Positions 34,343 to 43,301 of a stretch of 64,000 nucleotides of DNA are shown here, in pieces. The stretch is taken from the NCBI RefSeq assembly GCF_007625115.1, contig NZ_VMNH01000016.1, positions 62,001-126,000 of the forward strand, in the 5' to 3' direction. The stretch comes from Sedimenticola selenatireducens. GTDB taxonomy: Bacteria; Pseudomonadota; Gammaproteobacteria; Chromatiales; Chromatiaceae. The position numbers and the translations under genes were made by a program. Below the pieces are notes generated by a model, which made no database searches, was not told the DNA's origin, and saw nothing but the letters and a program-made list of their open reading frames with translations. Position 1 is the first letter of the stretch. Every line of letters starts with the position of its first letter.

Positions 34343-34696
34343 ATGAGTGGTATGCAAGCTGAAACCGAAAGCCCGCTGGTGTTTACCAATGCGGCAGCCA
34401 CTAAGGTGGCAACCCTTATCAAAGACGAGGGCAATCCGAACCTGATGCTTCGGGTATTCATTCAGGGTGGCGGTTGTTCTGGCTTTCAATATGGCTTCAG
34501 TTTTGATGAGGAGATGAAAGAGGGTGATACCCGGGTCGATACGGATGGTGTTGCCATGCTGGTCGATCCTATGAGTCTCCAGTATCTGATGGGGGCTGAA
34601 GTGGATTACACGGAGAGTCTCCAGGGATCGCAGTTTGTAATCCGCAATCCCAATGCATCAACAACCTGCGGATGTGGTTCGTCGTTCTCAGTCTGA
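34343..34696 (+). CDS. erpA: iron-sulfur cluster insertion protein ErpA
   Basis: 117 residues from the ATG at 34343, which has GGAG seven bases upstream (an in-frame TTG at 34337 overlaps that site). A-type carrier delivering [Fe-S] clusters to apo-proteins, including those of isoprenoid synthesis and respiration. The three cluster ligands are in place: Cys 45 in [11 protein letters not shown] and Cys 109/Cys 111 in [11 protein letters not shown]. It has its own promoter and terminator. Confidence 0.95.
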   Translation: MSGMQAETESPLVFTNAAATKVATLIKDEGNPNLMLRVFIQGGGCSGFQYGFSFDEEMKEGDTRVDTDGVAMLVDPMSLQYLMGAEVDYTESLQGSQFVIRNPNASTTCGCGSSFSV

Positions 34697-34716
34697 TAAC
34701 TGTACAGGCATCCAAT

Positions 34717-34750
34717 AAAAAACCCTGCATCAACGATGCAGGGTTTTTTT
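34717..34750. terminator. rho-independent terminator, bidirectional
   Basis: AACCCTGCAT pairs with ATGCAGGGTT around CAACG, with A- and T-runs on either side. It serves erpA and the convergent sulfur globule gene. Confidence 0.92.
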
Positions 34751-34767
34751 ATCACTGACGGATCAGT

Positions 34768-35130
34768 TTAGTTCGCGGGGACCGCTGGCGCTACAGGGGG
34801 TGCTGGATAACCATAGGGTGCATAGCCACCGTAGGGTGCTCCATAACCACCGCCATAGGGATAACCACCGTAGCCACCGCCATAGGGATAACCATAGCCA
34901 CCATAAGGATAGCCATAGCCACGTCCGTAGCCATTACCATAACCGCTGCCGCGACCACTAAAATTCATATTAAAGTCACCGGAGCCATCACCCCAGCCAT
35001 CGCCAAGACCGTTCCAAGGACCGCCACCCCAAGGGCCACCGCCCCAAGGACCGCCGCCCCACCATGCGGATGCAGAGGCAGATGCGACCAGCAAGGCTGC
35101 TACAGCAGCTGCTTTTATAATAGTTTTCAT
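34768..35130 (-). CDS. sulfur globule protein (SgpA/SgpB-like), Gly/Tyr-rich, secreted
   Basis: 120 residues: a Sec signal peptide (cleavage near SASA-WW), three GGGPWG repeats, an acidic block [19 protein letters not shown], then Gly-Tyr-Pro repeats ([18 protein letters not shown]) and a Pro/Ala tail. This composition and the GDG-GDFNM block match the structural proteins that coat periplasmic sulfur globules in Allochromatium and related sulfur oxidisers. It points to intracellular sulfur storage. The gene has its own strong promoter and a terminator. Other Gly-rich secreted proteins are an alternative, but the order of blocks favours Sgp. Confidence 0.85.
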   Translation of the reverse strand: MKTIIKAAAVAALLVASASASAWWGGGPWGGGPWGGGPWNGLGDGWGDGSGDFNMNFSGRGSGYGNGYGRGYGYPYGGYGYPYGGGYGGYPYGGGYGAPYGGYAPYGYPAPPVAPAVPAN

Positions 35131-35165
35131 AATTCTCTTCTCCCTAAGTCTTCAGTTGGGTATGG

Positions 35166-35190
35166 GAGACCCTACCAGCTCAGCGGTCTC
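35166..35190 (-). repeat. inverted repeat in the sulfur globule gene leader
   Basis: GAGACC and GGTCTC form a perfect 6-bp pair 13 bases apart in the untranslated leader of the sulfur globule gene, between its promoter and ribosome site. It could stabilise an abundant mRNA. Confidence 0.5.
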
Positions 35191-35197
35191 TATGAAG

Positions 35198-35226
35198 AAA
35201 ATATTAGTGCTTTCTAAATAAGTCAA
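35198..35226 (-). promoter_or_regulatory. sigma-70 promoter of the sulfur globule gene
   Basis: On the minus strand TTGACT (35226-35221) and TATTTT (35203-35198) are 17 bases apart, about 70 bases before the start codon. Confidence 0.65.
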
Positions 35227-35272
35227 GGTCGATAGTGAGTGTTATTGATCTGGATTAACTTCCCCGACAAGG

Positions 35273-37657
35273 CTACTTGGCGAATAGCAGTGGCGCGACA
35301 TCATCAAAATTGCAGGCAAAATGCACTTTAATGCCTTTCCGAATGTGTTCCGGGACCTCCTCGTATTCACCGCGATTCTCTTCTGGCAGGATGAGCTCCC
35401 TGATATTGGCTCGGCGGGCCGCAATCATTTTTTCTCTCACGCCGCCAATGGGGAATACATGCCCAGTGAGCGTCAGCTCTCCAGTCATGGCAATCTTCCT
35501 TACAGGCTTGTTTAGGGCCAGGGAGAGCAAGGCCGATGCCATGGTGATACCAGCACTCGGGCCATCTTTGGGGGTTGCTCCGGCGGGAACATGGAGGTGG
35601 ATAAAGCCTTTCTCAAAAAAGAGTGGATCAGCCCCCAGTTTTTCGGCATTGGAAATAATATAACCGTAGGCTATCTCGGCAGATTCGCGCATTACCTCGC
35701 CGAGTTGGCCCGTTAATTTGAATCCCCTGGTAAAGCTATGGGTTCTGGCGGCCTCGATGCTGAGTGTCGCCCCACCCATGGCCGTCCAGGCCAGACCTGT
35801 GACCACGCCAGGGCCGCTTAAATTTCGTTCATCTCGGAAGATGGGACTGCCGAGAAAAGTTTTCAGATCGGGCTCGTCAACGATGATCGGCGTCGCCTCA
35901 TTATCCAGAATTCTGACGACGGATTTACGAACAATCTTGCCAATCTGTTTTTCCAGTCGCCTGACCCCTGCATCCCGTGCATAGCCTTCAATAATGGCCT
36001 TTAATGCCGGTGTGTTGAGTTTCAGTTGACTGCGTTTCATACCGGCCCGCTTTAGCTGTCGAGGGAGTAGGTATTTACGGGCAATCTGCAGCTTCTCCTG
36101 GGCGATATAGCCCGACAGTGGGATGATCTCCATACGATCACGAAGCGGTGCTGGAATGGTATCCAGTTGATTGGCCGTGCAGACAAACAGTACCTTGGAA
36201 AGGTCGAATCGAAGATCAAGGTAATGGTCCAGGAAATCACTGTTCTGTTCCGGGTCCAGGGCCTCCAGTAGCGCGGAGGCGGGATCACCGTGGTAGGAGG
36301 CGCCGATCTTGTCGATCTCATCGAGCATGATCACAGGATTGGCTGTTTCAACCTCTTTCATGGCTTGGATGAATTTACCGGGCATAGCACCAATATAGGT
36401 TCGTCGATGCCCTTTGATCTCGGCTTCGTCCCGCATGCCGCCTACTGAGAAGCGGTAGAAGGATCGGCCCAGTGCATTGGCGATGGATTTTCCGATGGAG
36501 GTCTTGCCCACGCCTGGGGGACCTACCAGCAGGATGATGGAGCCGTTCACTTCACCCTTCATCATGCCGACCGCGAGAAATTCCAGGATGCGCTTTTTAA
36601 CGTCATCCAATCCATAGTGATCCTTATCCAGTGCTTTTCGGGCCTGTCCCAAATCGAGCTTGTCCTGGCTGTGTTTTCCCCAGGGTAATAGGGTGATCCA
36701 GTCGATATAGTTTCGAGTCAGGGCGTATTCAGGGGAGCCAGTCTCCAGTATGGAGAGTTTGTGCATCTCCTCGTCAAGGCGTTTGGAGGCGGCGGCAGGC
36801 AGTATCAGGCCTTCCAGTCGCTCTTTGAATTTGTCCAACTCTGCCGTGCGATCATCTTTTTCCAACCCCAGTTCTTGCTGAATGACCTTGAGTTGTTCAC
36901 GCAAGAAAAACTCATGCTGGTGAGTGCTGATCTTGTCCTCAACGGTTTTGCGTATCTCATTCTGTGCCTTGGCAAGCTCCAGCTCTTTATGCAGCAGCAC
37001 CAGCACCTTCTCCATGCGGGGCAGGATTTCCACCTCTTGCAGTATCTCCTGTAGTTGGAAGCGGTCTGCAGTAGTCAGGCTGGCGGCGAAATCGGCTAGA
37101 TGAGAAGGATCGTCAGGTCCTAGTCGATCAAGGAATATTCTTAGCTCTTCCCCGTACAGGGGGTTGAGCGGAACCAGCTCCTTGATGGTGTTGATAATGG
37201 CCATCGCGTAGGCCTTGATCTCATCGCTGGGACTGACAGACTCCTCGTTGAAATAATGAACTTGTGCCCTGAATGGCCGCCGTTTGGTTATAAATTGCTC
37301 TATTCGAAAGCGTTGCAGACACTCCACGAGTACCTGTAGACGTCCTTCTACCTTCTGTACCCGATGAATTTTGCAGGCCGTTCCAATATTGCGAAAGTCA
37401 CTCAGTATTGAATCTTCTGAGGTGGCGGCATCGGACATGACAATGCCGATGATTTTTTGACTGGATTTATAGGCGGCATTGATGGTCTTTTCCCAGTGCT
37501 TGTCATTCATCAGCAGAGGGACTGCCTGGCCGGGAAAGAACGGACGTGTGGTGACGGGCAGTAAATGGATAACACCGGGTAGCACATCACCTGGACGGGC
37601 CAGTACGTTGCTGGAAATGATCTCCATATCGTCGGCATCAAAGGTGTCGTCAATCAT
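35273..37657 (-). CDS. lon: ATP-dependent serine protease Lon
   Basis: 794 residues. Degrades misfolded and regulatory proteins in the cytoplasm. The N-terminal substrate domain is followed by the AAA+ module with Walker A GPPGVGKTS (Lys 385) and VIMLDEIDKIGAS (Walker B). The protease domain carries Ser 701 in PKDGPSAGITM and Lys 743 in GGVREKMIAAR, the catalytic dyad. The N-terminus begins with about 20 acidic residues before the LPVTTRPFFPGQ segment. It is a LonA-type; nothing in the core is missing. Monocistronic, upstream of the sulfur globule promoter. Confidence 0.96.
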   Translation of the reverse strand: MIDDTFDADDMEIISSNVLARPGDVLPGVIHLLPVTTRPFFPGQAVPLLMNDKHWEKTINAAYKSSQKIIGIVMSDAATSEDSILSDFRNIGTACKIHRVQKVEGRLQVLVECLQRFRIEQFITKRRPFRAQVHYFNEESVSPSDEIKAYAMAIINTIKELVPLNPLYGEELRIFLDRLGPDDPSHLADFAASLTTADRFQLQEILQEVEILPRMEKVLVLLHKELELAKAQNEIRKTVEDKISTHQHEFFLREQLKVIQQELGLEKDDRTAELDKFKERLEGLILPAAASKRLDEEMHKLSILETGSPEYALTRNYIDWITLLPWGKHSQDKLDLGQARKALDKDHYGLDDVKKRILEFLAVGMMKGEVNGSIILLVGPPGVGKTSIGKSIANALGRSFYRFSVGGMRDEAEIKGHRRTYIGAMPGKFIQAMKEVETANPVIMLDEIDKIGASYHGDPASALLEALDPEQNSDFLDHYLDLRFDLSKVLFVCTANQLDTIPAPLRDRMEIIPLSGYIAQEKLQIARKYLLPRQLKRAGMKRSQLKLNTPALKAIIEGYARDAGVRRLEKQIGKIVRKSVVRILDNEATPIIVDEPDLKTFLGSPIFRDERNLSGPGVVTGLAWTAMGGATLSIEAARTHSFTRGFKLTGQLGEVMRESAEIAYGYIISNAEKLGADPLFFEKGFIHLHVPAGATPKDGPSAGITMASALLSLALNKPVRKIAMTGELTLTGHVFPIGGVREKMIAARRANIRELILPEENRGEYEEVPEHIRKGIKVHFACNFDDVAPLLFAK

Positions 37658-37753
37658 TGTTATTTTTCTCTTGGCATCAATTTGCCCGTTAAGATAAAGA
37701 GGTGTTTGAAATACAGTTTTGCATGAACCGCATTAAATGTAATGAACTCTATA

Positions 37754-38548
37754 TCAGGCTGTAGGGGGCATATTACAAGTATGGTTGGAGAGCTGTGCAA
37801 ATTCTACAAGTGTAAGCCGTTCGGCTCTGAGTGTTGGGTCAATACCTGCGGCAATGATCTGTTCCGCGTCTATCAGTTTGCTCAGGCTGTTACGTAAGGT
37901 CTTGCGTCGCTGACCAAATGCAGCCGTTACCAGGCGGGAAAAGTGATCTGGGTCGATAATTTGGCAGGGGGGTACTTTATGGGGTGTCAGTCTGACAATA
38001 GCCGAATCCACCTTGGGTGGTGGATTGAATGCCCCAGGACCAATCACAAATAATGGCTCAATATCACACCATGCCTGCATCATGACGGATAGTCGGCCAT
38101 AGGTCTTGCTGCCGGGGGCGGCGGCCATGCGATCCACGACTTCTTTTTGCAGCATGAAGTGCATGTCCTGAATCAATGGCGCAAATTTGAGCAGGTGAAA
38201 CAGGATTGGGGTTGAGATGTTGTAAGGTAGATTGCCCACCAACCGCAAGGGACGGCCATCTTCAGCTAATTGTGCAAAGTCGAACTTCATTGCATCACTG
38301 TTGTAGAGTGTCAACTCGCCCAGATTGGCGCAGGTCTCTGCCAGAGGGTGGATCAGATCACGATCGAGCTCAACAGCATCCAGTTGTCCTGTCTCTTTAA
38401 GCAGTTCAGTTGTGATTGCCCCCTGGCCAGGTCCTATCTCAATTAAGTGTTCCCCGGGTCTAGGATGAATGCTGCGAATAATTCGGCCAATTACGGCCGA
38501 ATCATGAAGAAAATTCTGGCCGAACCGTTTTTTTGCTTGGTGAGTCAA
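37754..38548 (-). CDS. rsmA: 16S rRNA (A1518/A1519) dimethyltransferase
   Basis: About 264 residues. Dimethylates two adjacent adenosines at the 3' end of 16S rRNA. Motif RFGQNFLHD, the SAM site IEIGPGQGAITTELL and the catalytic NLPYNISTPI are intact. I chose the TTG at 38548 because the family starts a few residues before the RFGQNFL motif and AAGGA lies eight bases upstream. An ATG at 38644 would add 32 unrelated residues (ITQAYKLHQAATTYI) and has a poor ribosome site. It follows egtD. Confidence 0.92.
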   Translation of the reverse strand: MTHQAKKRFGQNFLHDSAVIGRIIRSIHPRPGEHLIEIGPGQGAITTELLKETGQLDAVELDRDLIHPLAETCANLGELTLYNSDAMKFDFAQLAEDGRPLRLVGNLPYNISTPILFHLLKFAPLIQDMHFMLQKEVVDRMAAAPGSKTYGRLSVMMQAWCDIEPLFVIGPGAFNPPPKVDSAIVRLTPHKVPPCQIIDPDHFSRLVTAAFGQRRKTLRNSLSKLIDAEQIIAAGIDPTLRAERLTLVEFAQLSNHTCNMPPTA

Positions 38549-38688
38549 TGAATAGTCCTTGCTGTGTAAACAGGCTAGCGGATCGCGAGTGATATATGTT
38601 GTAGCTGCTTGATGAAGTTTATAGGCCTGGGTGATATCAAGCATGACTATGCCTGCGGGTCATGATATCACTTTGTCTGGATCGCTTC

Positions 38689-39645
38689 TCAGGCTTGTAG
38701 CAGGTACACCGCAAACAATTTCTCATCGTCAAGCCAGTGCCGAATGGGCTGAAGACCGGCCCGTTCAGCCAGACGGATGAATTCATCAGGGGAGTATTTG
38801 TATGAGTTTTCGGTATGGAGTGTTTCCCCCTCATGTAACTGGAAGCGGTGACCGTTCAGGTGTAGCGTCTGTTCGCAACGACTGATCAGATGCATCTCCA
38901 CTCGACCGAGATCCGCATTGTAAAATGCTTGGTGTTCGAAGTTTTCTGGATCACAGTCAACACCGGTTTCGTTGCGAATGCGGTGTATTAAGTTCAGGTT
39001 GAACTTGGCGGTAACACCCGCCGCATCGTTATAGGCCGCATGGAGTATCGCGGGCTCTTTCTTCGTGTCCACACCAATAAGTAGCATGCCGCCTTGGCCA
39101 ATGGTGCTTCTTACCATGCTAAGAAAGTTGAGTGCTTCATTGGGTGTGAAGTTACCGATGCTGGAGCCTGGGAAAAAAGCCAGACGATTTCCCTCTGGTG
39201 CAGTATTAGGGATAGGGATTGAGTGGGTGAAATCCACGCAGACAGCATGTACTGGCAGCCAGGGGAACTCGTCCACAATCTCAGCCGCGGCTTGTTTGAG
39301 GTACTCACAGGAGATGTCCATCGGCAGGTAGGCCGAGGGCTTGAGCGCATCAAGCAACAGCCTGATCTTGGTGGCTTCCCCAGCCCCCGGTTCAAAAGTA
39401 ATACGTTCCGTGCCGGTTAAATAGAGGATCTCATCGACGGATCCACTGAGTATCGTGCGCTCTATATAGGGAGGATAATATTCTGGTTGCTCACATATCT
39501 CAGCAAAGAGTTGAGAGCCACGCTCATCATAAAAATACTTTGGCGCGATAGATTTGAATTCCTTTGAAAGACCCTTAATTACCGCTTCCTGTAGGCTTTC
39601 GATCCGGGGGTTGTGATCGTGAAAAGTGATAGTCTTATCCATCAT
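38689..39645 (-). CDS. egtD: L-histidine N-alpha-methyltransferase EgtD
   Basis: About 318 residues. Trimethylates histidine to hercynine with SAM, the first step of ergothioneine synthesis. Family marks are KYFYDERGSQLFAEICEQPEYYP, FEPGAGEATKIRLLLDAL (the SAM site), and FFPGSSIGNFTP. The ATG at 39645 overlaps the egtB stop (ATGA), and a second ATG follows at 39642; the longer frame from 39681 is not needed. The egtB-egtD pair is a typical proteobacterial ergothioneine unit. Confidence 0.93.
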   Translation of the reverse strand: MMDKTITFHDHNPRIESLQEAVIKGLSKEFKSIAPKYFYDERGSQLFAEICEQPEYYPPYIERTILSGSVDEILYLTGTERITFEPGAGEATKIRLLLDALKPSAYLPMDISCEYLKQAAAEIVDEFPWLPVHAVCVDFTHSIPIPNTAPEGNRLAFFPGSSIGNFTPNEALNFLSMVRSTIGQGGMLLIGVDTKKEPAILHAAYNDAAGVTAKFNLNLIHRIRNETGVDCDPENFEHQAFYNADLGRVEMHLISRCEQTLHLNGHRFQLHEGETLHTENSYKYSPDEFIRLAERAGLQPIRHWLDDEKLFAVYLLQA

Positions 39646-40880
39646 GCATCCTCGGCCAGGCGCAGTCCGGAGAACATCCAACGTTCGTCTGGATAGAAGA
39701 AATTACGGTAGCTGGAGCGGGTATGCCCTGTGGGTGTTACGCAGCTGCCGCCTTTTAATACCATTTGGCTGGACATGAATTTCCCATTGTATTCACCCAT
39801 TGATCCACTGAGGGGTTTAAAGCCGGGGTAGGGGGAATAGGGCGATGCCGTCCAGTTCCATAGATTGCCATACCACTGACCCCGTCTGCCGGCAGGGACT
39901 GGATGCAGTAGATCGTCTTCCATGAAATTTCCTGTGATCTCCTGCTCTGCCAGCGTCACTTCCAGCTCTTCTTCCCGGGGTAGGCGTTTGCCAGCCCAGC
40001 GTGCATAGGCATCGGCCTCGTAATAACTGAGGTGGCAGACCGGCTCATCCCTATTGAGCGGTCGTTGGCCACCCAGGGTGAACTGAATCCAGTGGCCTTC
40101 CTGCGATTCCCAATAGAGTGGATGTTGCCCTTGTTGGGTCTGCAACAGAGTCCATCCGTCGGCTAGCCAGAGTGCTGGATCGTTGTAACCCCCGTCATTT
40201 ATAAATTCGAGATACTCGCCGTTGGTGACTAAACGGTCAGCGAGCCTGTGGTCGTAGAGCAGTACGGAGTGTCTTGGGGTTTCGTTGTCGAAGGAAAATC
40301 CATCACCATGATGTCCGATCGAATGCAAACCGCCCTCACACTCGAACCAGCGCACGGGTGATGTTGTAGCGGTTGGTGTTGCTAGCGTATCCCGATAGGC
40401 GGGTCGTAGCGGATTGATGAAGAAGTTGTGCTTGATATCCATGAGCAGTAACTCTTGGTGCTGCTGTTCATGATTGAGGCCGAGTACCATTCGGTCCGCT
40501 AGTGATGGCCACTCTTTTTCATCAACGTGGTTGATCAGTTTTGTGATCTGTTCGTTGATATGCGCCCTGTATTCAATGATTTGCTCAACGGTTGGTCGCG
40601 ATAGAAGCCCGCGTTCAGGGCGCGGTTGCATCTTGCCGTGGGTGTAGTAGTAGCTATTGAACAGGTAATCAAAGTGGGGATGGAAGGGGATGTAGTCAGG
40701 CTTAAAGTGACTCAGAATAAAGGTTTCAAAGAACCAGGAGACGTGTGCCAAGTGCCATTTGGGCGGGCTGGTTTGTACTATCGATTGAATCTGATAGTCA
40801 TCTACCGCAAGTGGGCTGCACAGTTTTTCACTCAGCTGTCTCACCCTGCTGAAATCAGCCAGTAGCGTCTCCCTGTTCAT
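39642..40880 (-). CDS. egtB: hercynine-modifying iron enzyme EgtB (sulfoxide synthase)
   Basis: About 412 residues from the ATG at 40880, preceded by AAAGGA; a longer frame begins at 40949. The N-terminal DinB-like domain has the iron ligands in KWHLAHVSWFFETF and NHEQQHQELLLMDIKHNF. The C-terminal FGE/C-lectin-like domain includes NDGGYNDPALWL, GKRLPREEELEV and LKGGSCVTPTGHTRSSYRNFF. EgtB joins a thiol substrate, gamma-glutamylcysteine or cysteine, to hercynine using O2. No egtA, egtC or egtE gene is in the window. Confidence 0.92.
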   Translation of the reverse strand: MNRETLLADFSRVRQLSEKLCSPLAVDDYQIQSIVQTSPPKWHLAHVSWFFETFILSHFKPDYIPFHPHFDYLFNSYYYTHGKMQPRPERGLLSRPTVEQIIEYRAHINEQITKLINHVDEKEWPSLADRMVLGLNHEQQHQELLLMDIKHNFFINPLRPAYRDTLATPTATTSPVRWFECEGGLHSIGHHGDGFSFDNETPRHSVLLYDHRLADRLVTNGEYLEFINDGGYNDPALWLADGWTLLQTQQGQHPLYWESQEGHWIQFTLGGQRPLNRDEPVCHLSYYEADAYARWAGKRLPREEELEVTLAEQEITGNFMEDDLLHPVPAGRRGQWYGNLWNWTASPYSPYPGFKPLSGSMGEYNGKFMSSQMVLKGGSCVTPTGHTRSSYRNFFYPDERWMFSGLRLAEDA

Positions 40881-41013
40881 GAAAGATCCTTTTGTTGCTG
40901 TATTTTTTATTAACCATAGACTATGTGGGTCGCGGTGTTTGTTTGTCATCCTTTCAAGGAGGCGTGTTTGGCCTTGTCGGTCATAATGACCGGTATTGGT
41001 GGGTATTTCTTTC

Positions 41014-43092
41014 TCAGGCTGATCGGCGTCTGTTGTGATCAGATATCAGGCATTCAATCTGTTCTTTGGGCACGGGTTGACTGTAGAGGTAACCTTGCCC
41101 TAGCTCACAGCCCAGTTTCGTGAGGAACTCCTCCTGAAAGGGTGTCTCAACGCCTTCGGCGGTGATCGTCAATTGCAAGCTGGCCCCCAGGCTGATGATC
41201 GCCTTAACGATAGCGGCGTCGTCATTATCTTCTGCCAAGTCCTGGACAAATGAGCGATCAATCTTGAGGCGATGGATTGGCAGCTTTTTCAGATAACTCA
41301 GAGAGGAGTAGCCGGTTCCAAAATCATCAATGGCCAACTGGATTCCAAGTGCTCGGAGTTGATGCAGTGTGTCAATGGCATCATGAGCTTCTGTCATGAT
41401 GAACCCTTCTGTGACTTCAAGCTCCAACCACTCTGGCTTACATCCCGTCTCTTTAAGTGTTTGCTTGATCGTCTGTACAAGGTCACTGCGTCGAATCTGT
41501 TTGCCTGCAAGATTGACAGCAATGACGTCTATGGGCAGTCCGCTCTTCTTCCATTCGACCATCTGTAGGCAGGCGTGGCGCAGAACCCAGGCTCCCAGCG
41601 GTACAATGAGACCCGTTGCCTCAGCAACAGGTAGGAAGCGACCCGGGGCTAGTACGCCTAGCTCCGGGTGGTCCCAGCGCACCAAGGCCTCGACTCCGGC
41701 ATAGTGTCCTTTGGCAAGGTTCTTTTGTGGTTGGTAATAGACCTTCAGTTCGTTGTGCTCTATGGCGTGGCGCAGACTCCCTTCGAGGATGATGCGGTCA
41801 TAGGCCGATGCGGTCATCTCCTGCGTATAGAAGTTGTAGCTGTTGCGTCCCTCATCTTTCGTGCGGTACATAGCGGCATCGGCGTTGCGTAGCAGGGTGG
41901 CGGGATTTTCTCCGTCCTGGGGATAGAGGCTGATGCCGATACTGCAACCGACAAAGATTGTCTCACCATTGATTTCAAAGGGAATGTTGATGCGATCCAG
42001 GATTTTTTGTGCCAGGACGATAATATCGGTTGTATCCTTGCTCTCTTCCATGAGCACGACAAATTCATCACCGCCAAGGCGGGCAATGGTGTCGTCCTCG
42101 CGAGTAGTTTCTTTCAGTCGCAGTGTGACTTGTTGAAGTAGCTGGTCGCCAGCGAGATGGCCCATGCTGTCATTGATATTCTTGAAGTTATCCAGGTCGA
42201 GAAAAAGCACTGCCAGACTGGAATGGTTTCGATGGGCTCTGCTGATGGCATGCTCGAGGCGTGCGTCGAACAAAAGACGATTGGGTAGGTTGGTCAAGGT
42301 GTCATGGTGGGCCAGATGTTTGAGGTTATCCTCGGCCTGTATGCGGATGCCGATCTCCTTCTGGAGGTTCTCATTGGTGTGTGTGAGCTCTTCAGTACGA
42401 AGCGCCACTTGGTGTTCCAGGTGCAGCTTGTGTGTCTCCAGCTCTTCCTGGATCGCCTTGCGCTGTTGTGCCTCCTTCCTCAGGTTATCCACCAGCGACT
42501 GATTGTGGGTCTCCAGCTCAATAGATCGACGTATCTGCCAGCTCATATTGCGACTGGTTGCCGTAATCAGTCCGGTGTAGATCAGGGCGGCGGCACTCAG
42601 CAACAGACCCCATCGGGTGCCCTGTATCATCAGGACGATGATAAGCAAGAGTGATTGCGGTAGTACGTAGGCAAAAAAGGCCGGTAATCGTGGTGCTAGC
42701 ACTGGTACCGCAACCGCAATGGTGCCGAAAATGACCAGGAAGATGACATAGTGAACAAATAGCTCTGAGGTAGTGAGCATCAGCAGTGCCAAGCAACCCC
42801 AGGCGATGCCTACCAGAAGCGTGCTGAAGGTATATTTTTCCCCCCAAATTGCCGGATGGTGAAGTTTTGGCGTGACCTCATAGCGTACGAGCAGATAAAT
42901 GCGTCTCGCCGTTGTGGCGAGAATAATCAATGCCCAACTGACGAGCTGCAGCCTGTCCAGTTTTTCCCAGAAGCTGATGGTAAGGAGTAGGGTGATGACC
43001 GCAACCGTAAGATTCGCGGGCAAAGCATTGGCATACAGCAGCTTGACTTGCTGAGCCAGTACACGATCAGGTATAGGGCGGCCGTAACGCAT
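41014..43092 (-). CDS. membrane-bound GGDEF-EAL cyclic-di-GMP signalling protein
   Basis: 692 residues. An N-terminal domain with about six membrane helices (to about residue 190) and a coiled-coil linker (LEHQVALRTEELTHTNENLQ) precede an intact GGDEF (residues 340-344) and an intact EAL signature (EALVRWDHP, Glu 468). The remaining EAL residues, ELEVTEGFIM, DDFGTGYSSLSY, KIDRSFV and TAEGVET, are all present. It is probably bifunctional or a phosphodiesterase; the membrane part resembles integral-membrane sensor domains (MASE-like) but I cannot name it. Independent of its neighbours, convergent with nothing near. Confidence 0.92.
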   Translation of the reverse strand: MRYGRPIPDRVLAQQVKLLYANALPANLTVAVITLLLTISFWEKLDRLQLVSWALIILATTARRIYLLVRYEVTPKLHHPAIWGEKYTFSTLLVGIAWGCLALLMLTTSELFVHYVIFLVIFGTIAVAVPVLAPRLPAFFAYVLPQSLLLIIVLMIQGTRWGLLLSAAALIYTGLITATSRNMSWQIRRSIELETHNQSLVDNLRKEAQQRKAIQEELETHKLHLEHQVALRTEELTHTNENLQKEIGIRIQAEDNLKHLAHHDTLTNLPNRLLFDARLEHAISRAHRNHSSLAVLFLDLDNFKNINDSMGHLAGDQLLQQVTLRLKETTREDDTIARLGGDEFVVLMEESKDTTDIIVLAQKILDRINIPFEINGETIFVGCSIGISLYPQDGENPATLLRNADAAMYRTKDEGRNSYNFYTQEMTASAYDRIILEGSLRHAIEHNELKVYYQPQKNLAKGHYAGVEALVRWDHPELGVLAPGRFLPVAEATGLIVPLGAWVLRHACLQMVEWKKSGLPIDVIAVNLAGKQIRRSDLVQTIKQTLKETGCKPEWLELEVTEGFIMTEAHDAIDTLHQLRALGIQLAIDDFGTGYSSLSYLKKLPIHRLKIDRSFVQDLAEDNDDAAIVKAIISLGASLQLTITAEGVETPFQEEFLTKLGCELGQGYLYSQPVPKEQIECLISDHNRRRSA

Positions 43093-43301
43093 AATCCTTG
43101 CCTATCAGCGCTCTGCTGATCCTGAAAATCCTTGTCCCATCGACCCATTTGCGAAGGGTACAACCACAAAGTTTAGGTGTTAATCTCATATTAAGTAACG
43201 GCCGAGGGTGATAAACCTGAAGTGATCCGACCAAATCACCTGGAAAAACGCTAATATAGTAGGTAAGCTACCGCGCCTTCGGCATAATTTTTGACTAACG
43301 C

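Noticed and set aside
42164-42502. Frames antisense to the second GGDEF-EAL gene
   Set aside because: Codon-bias shadows of a long real gene.
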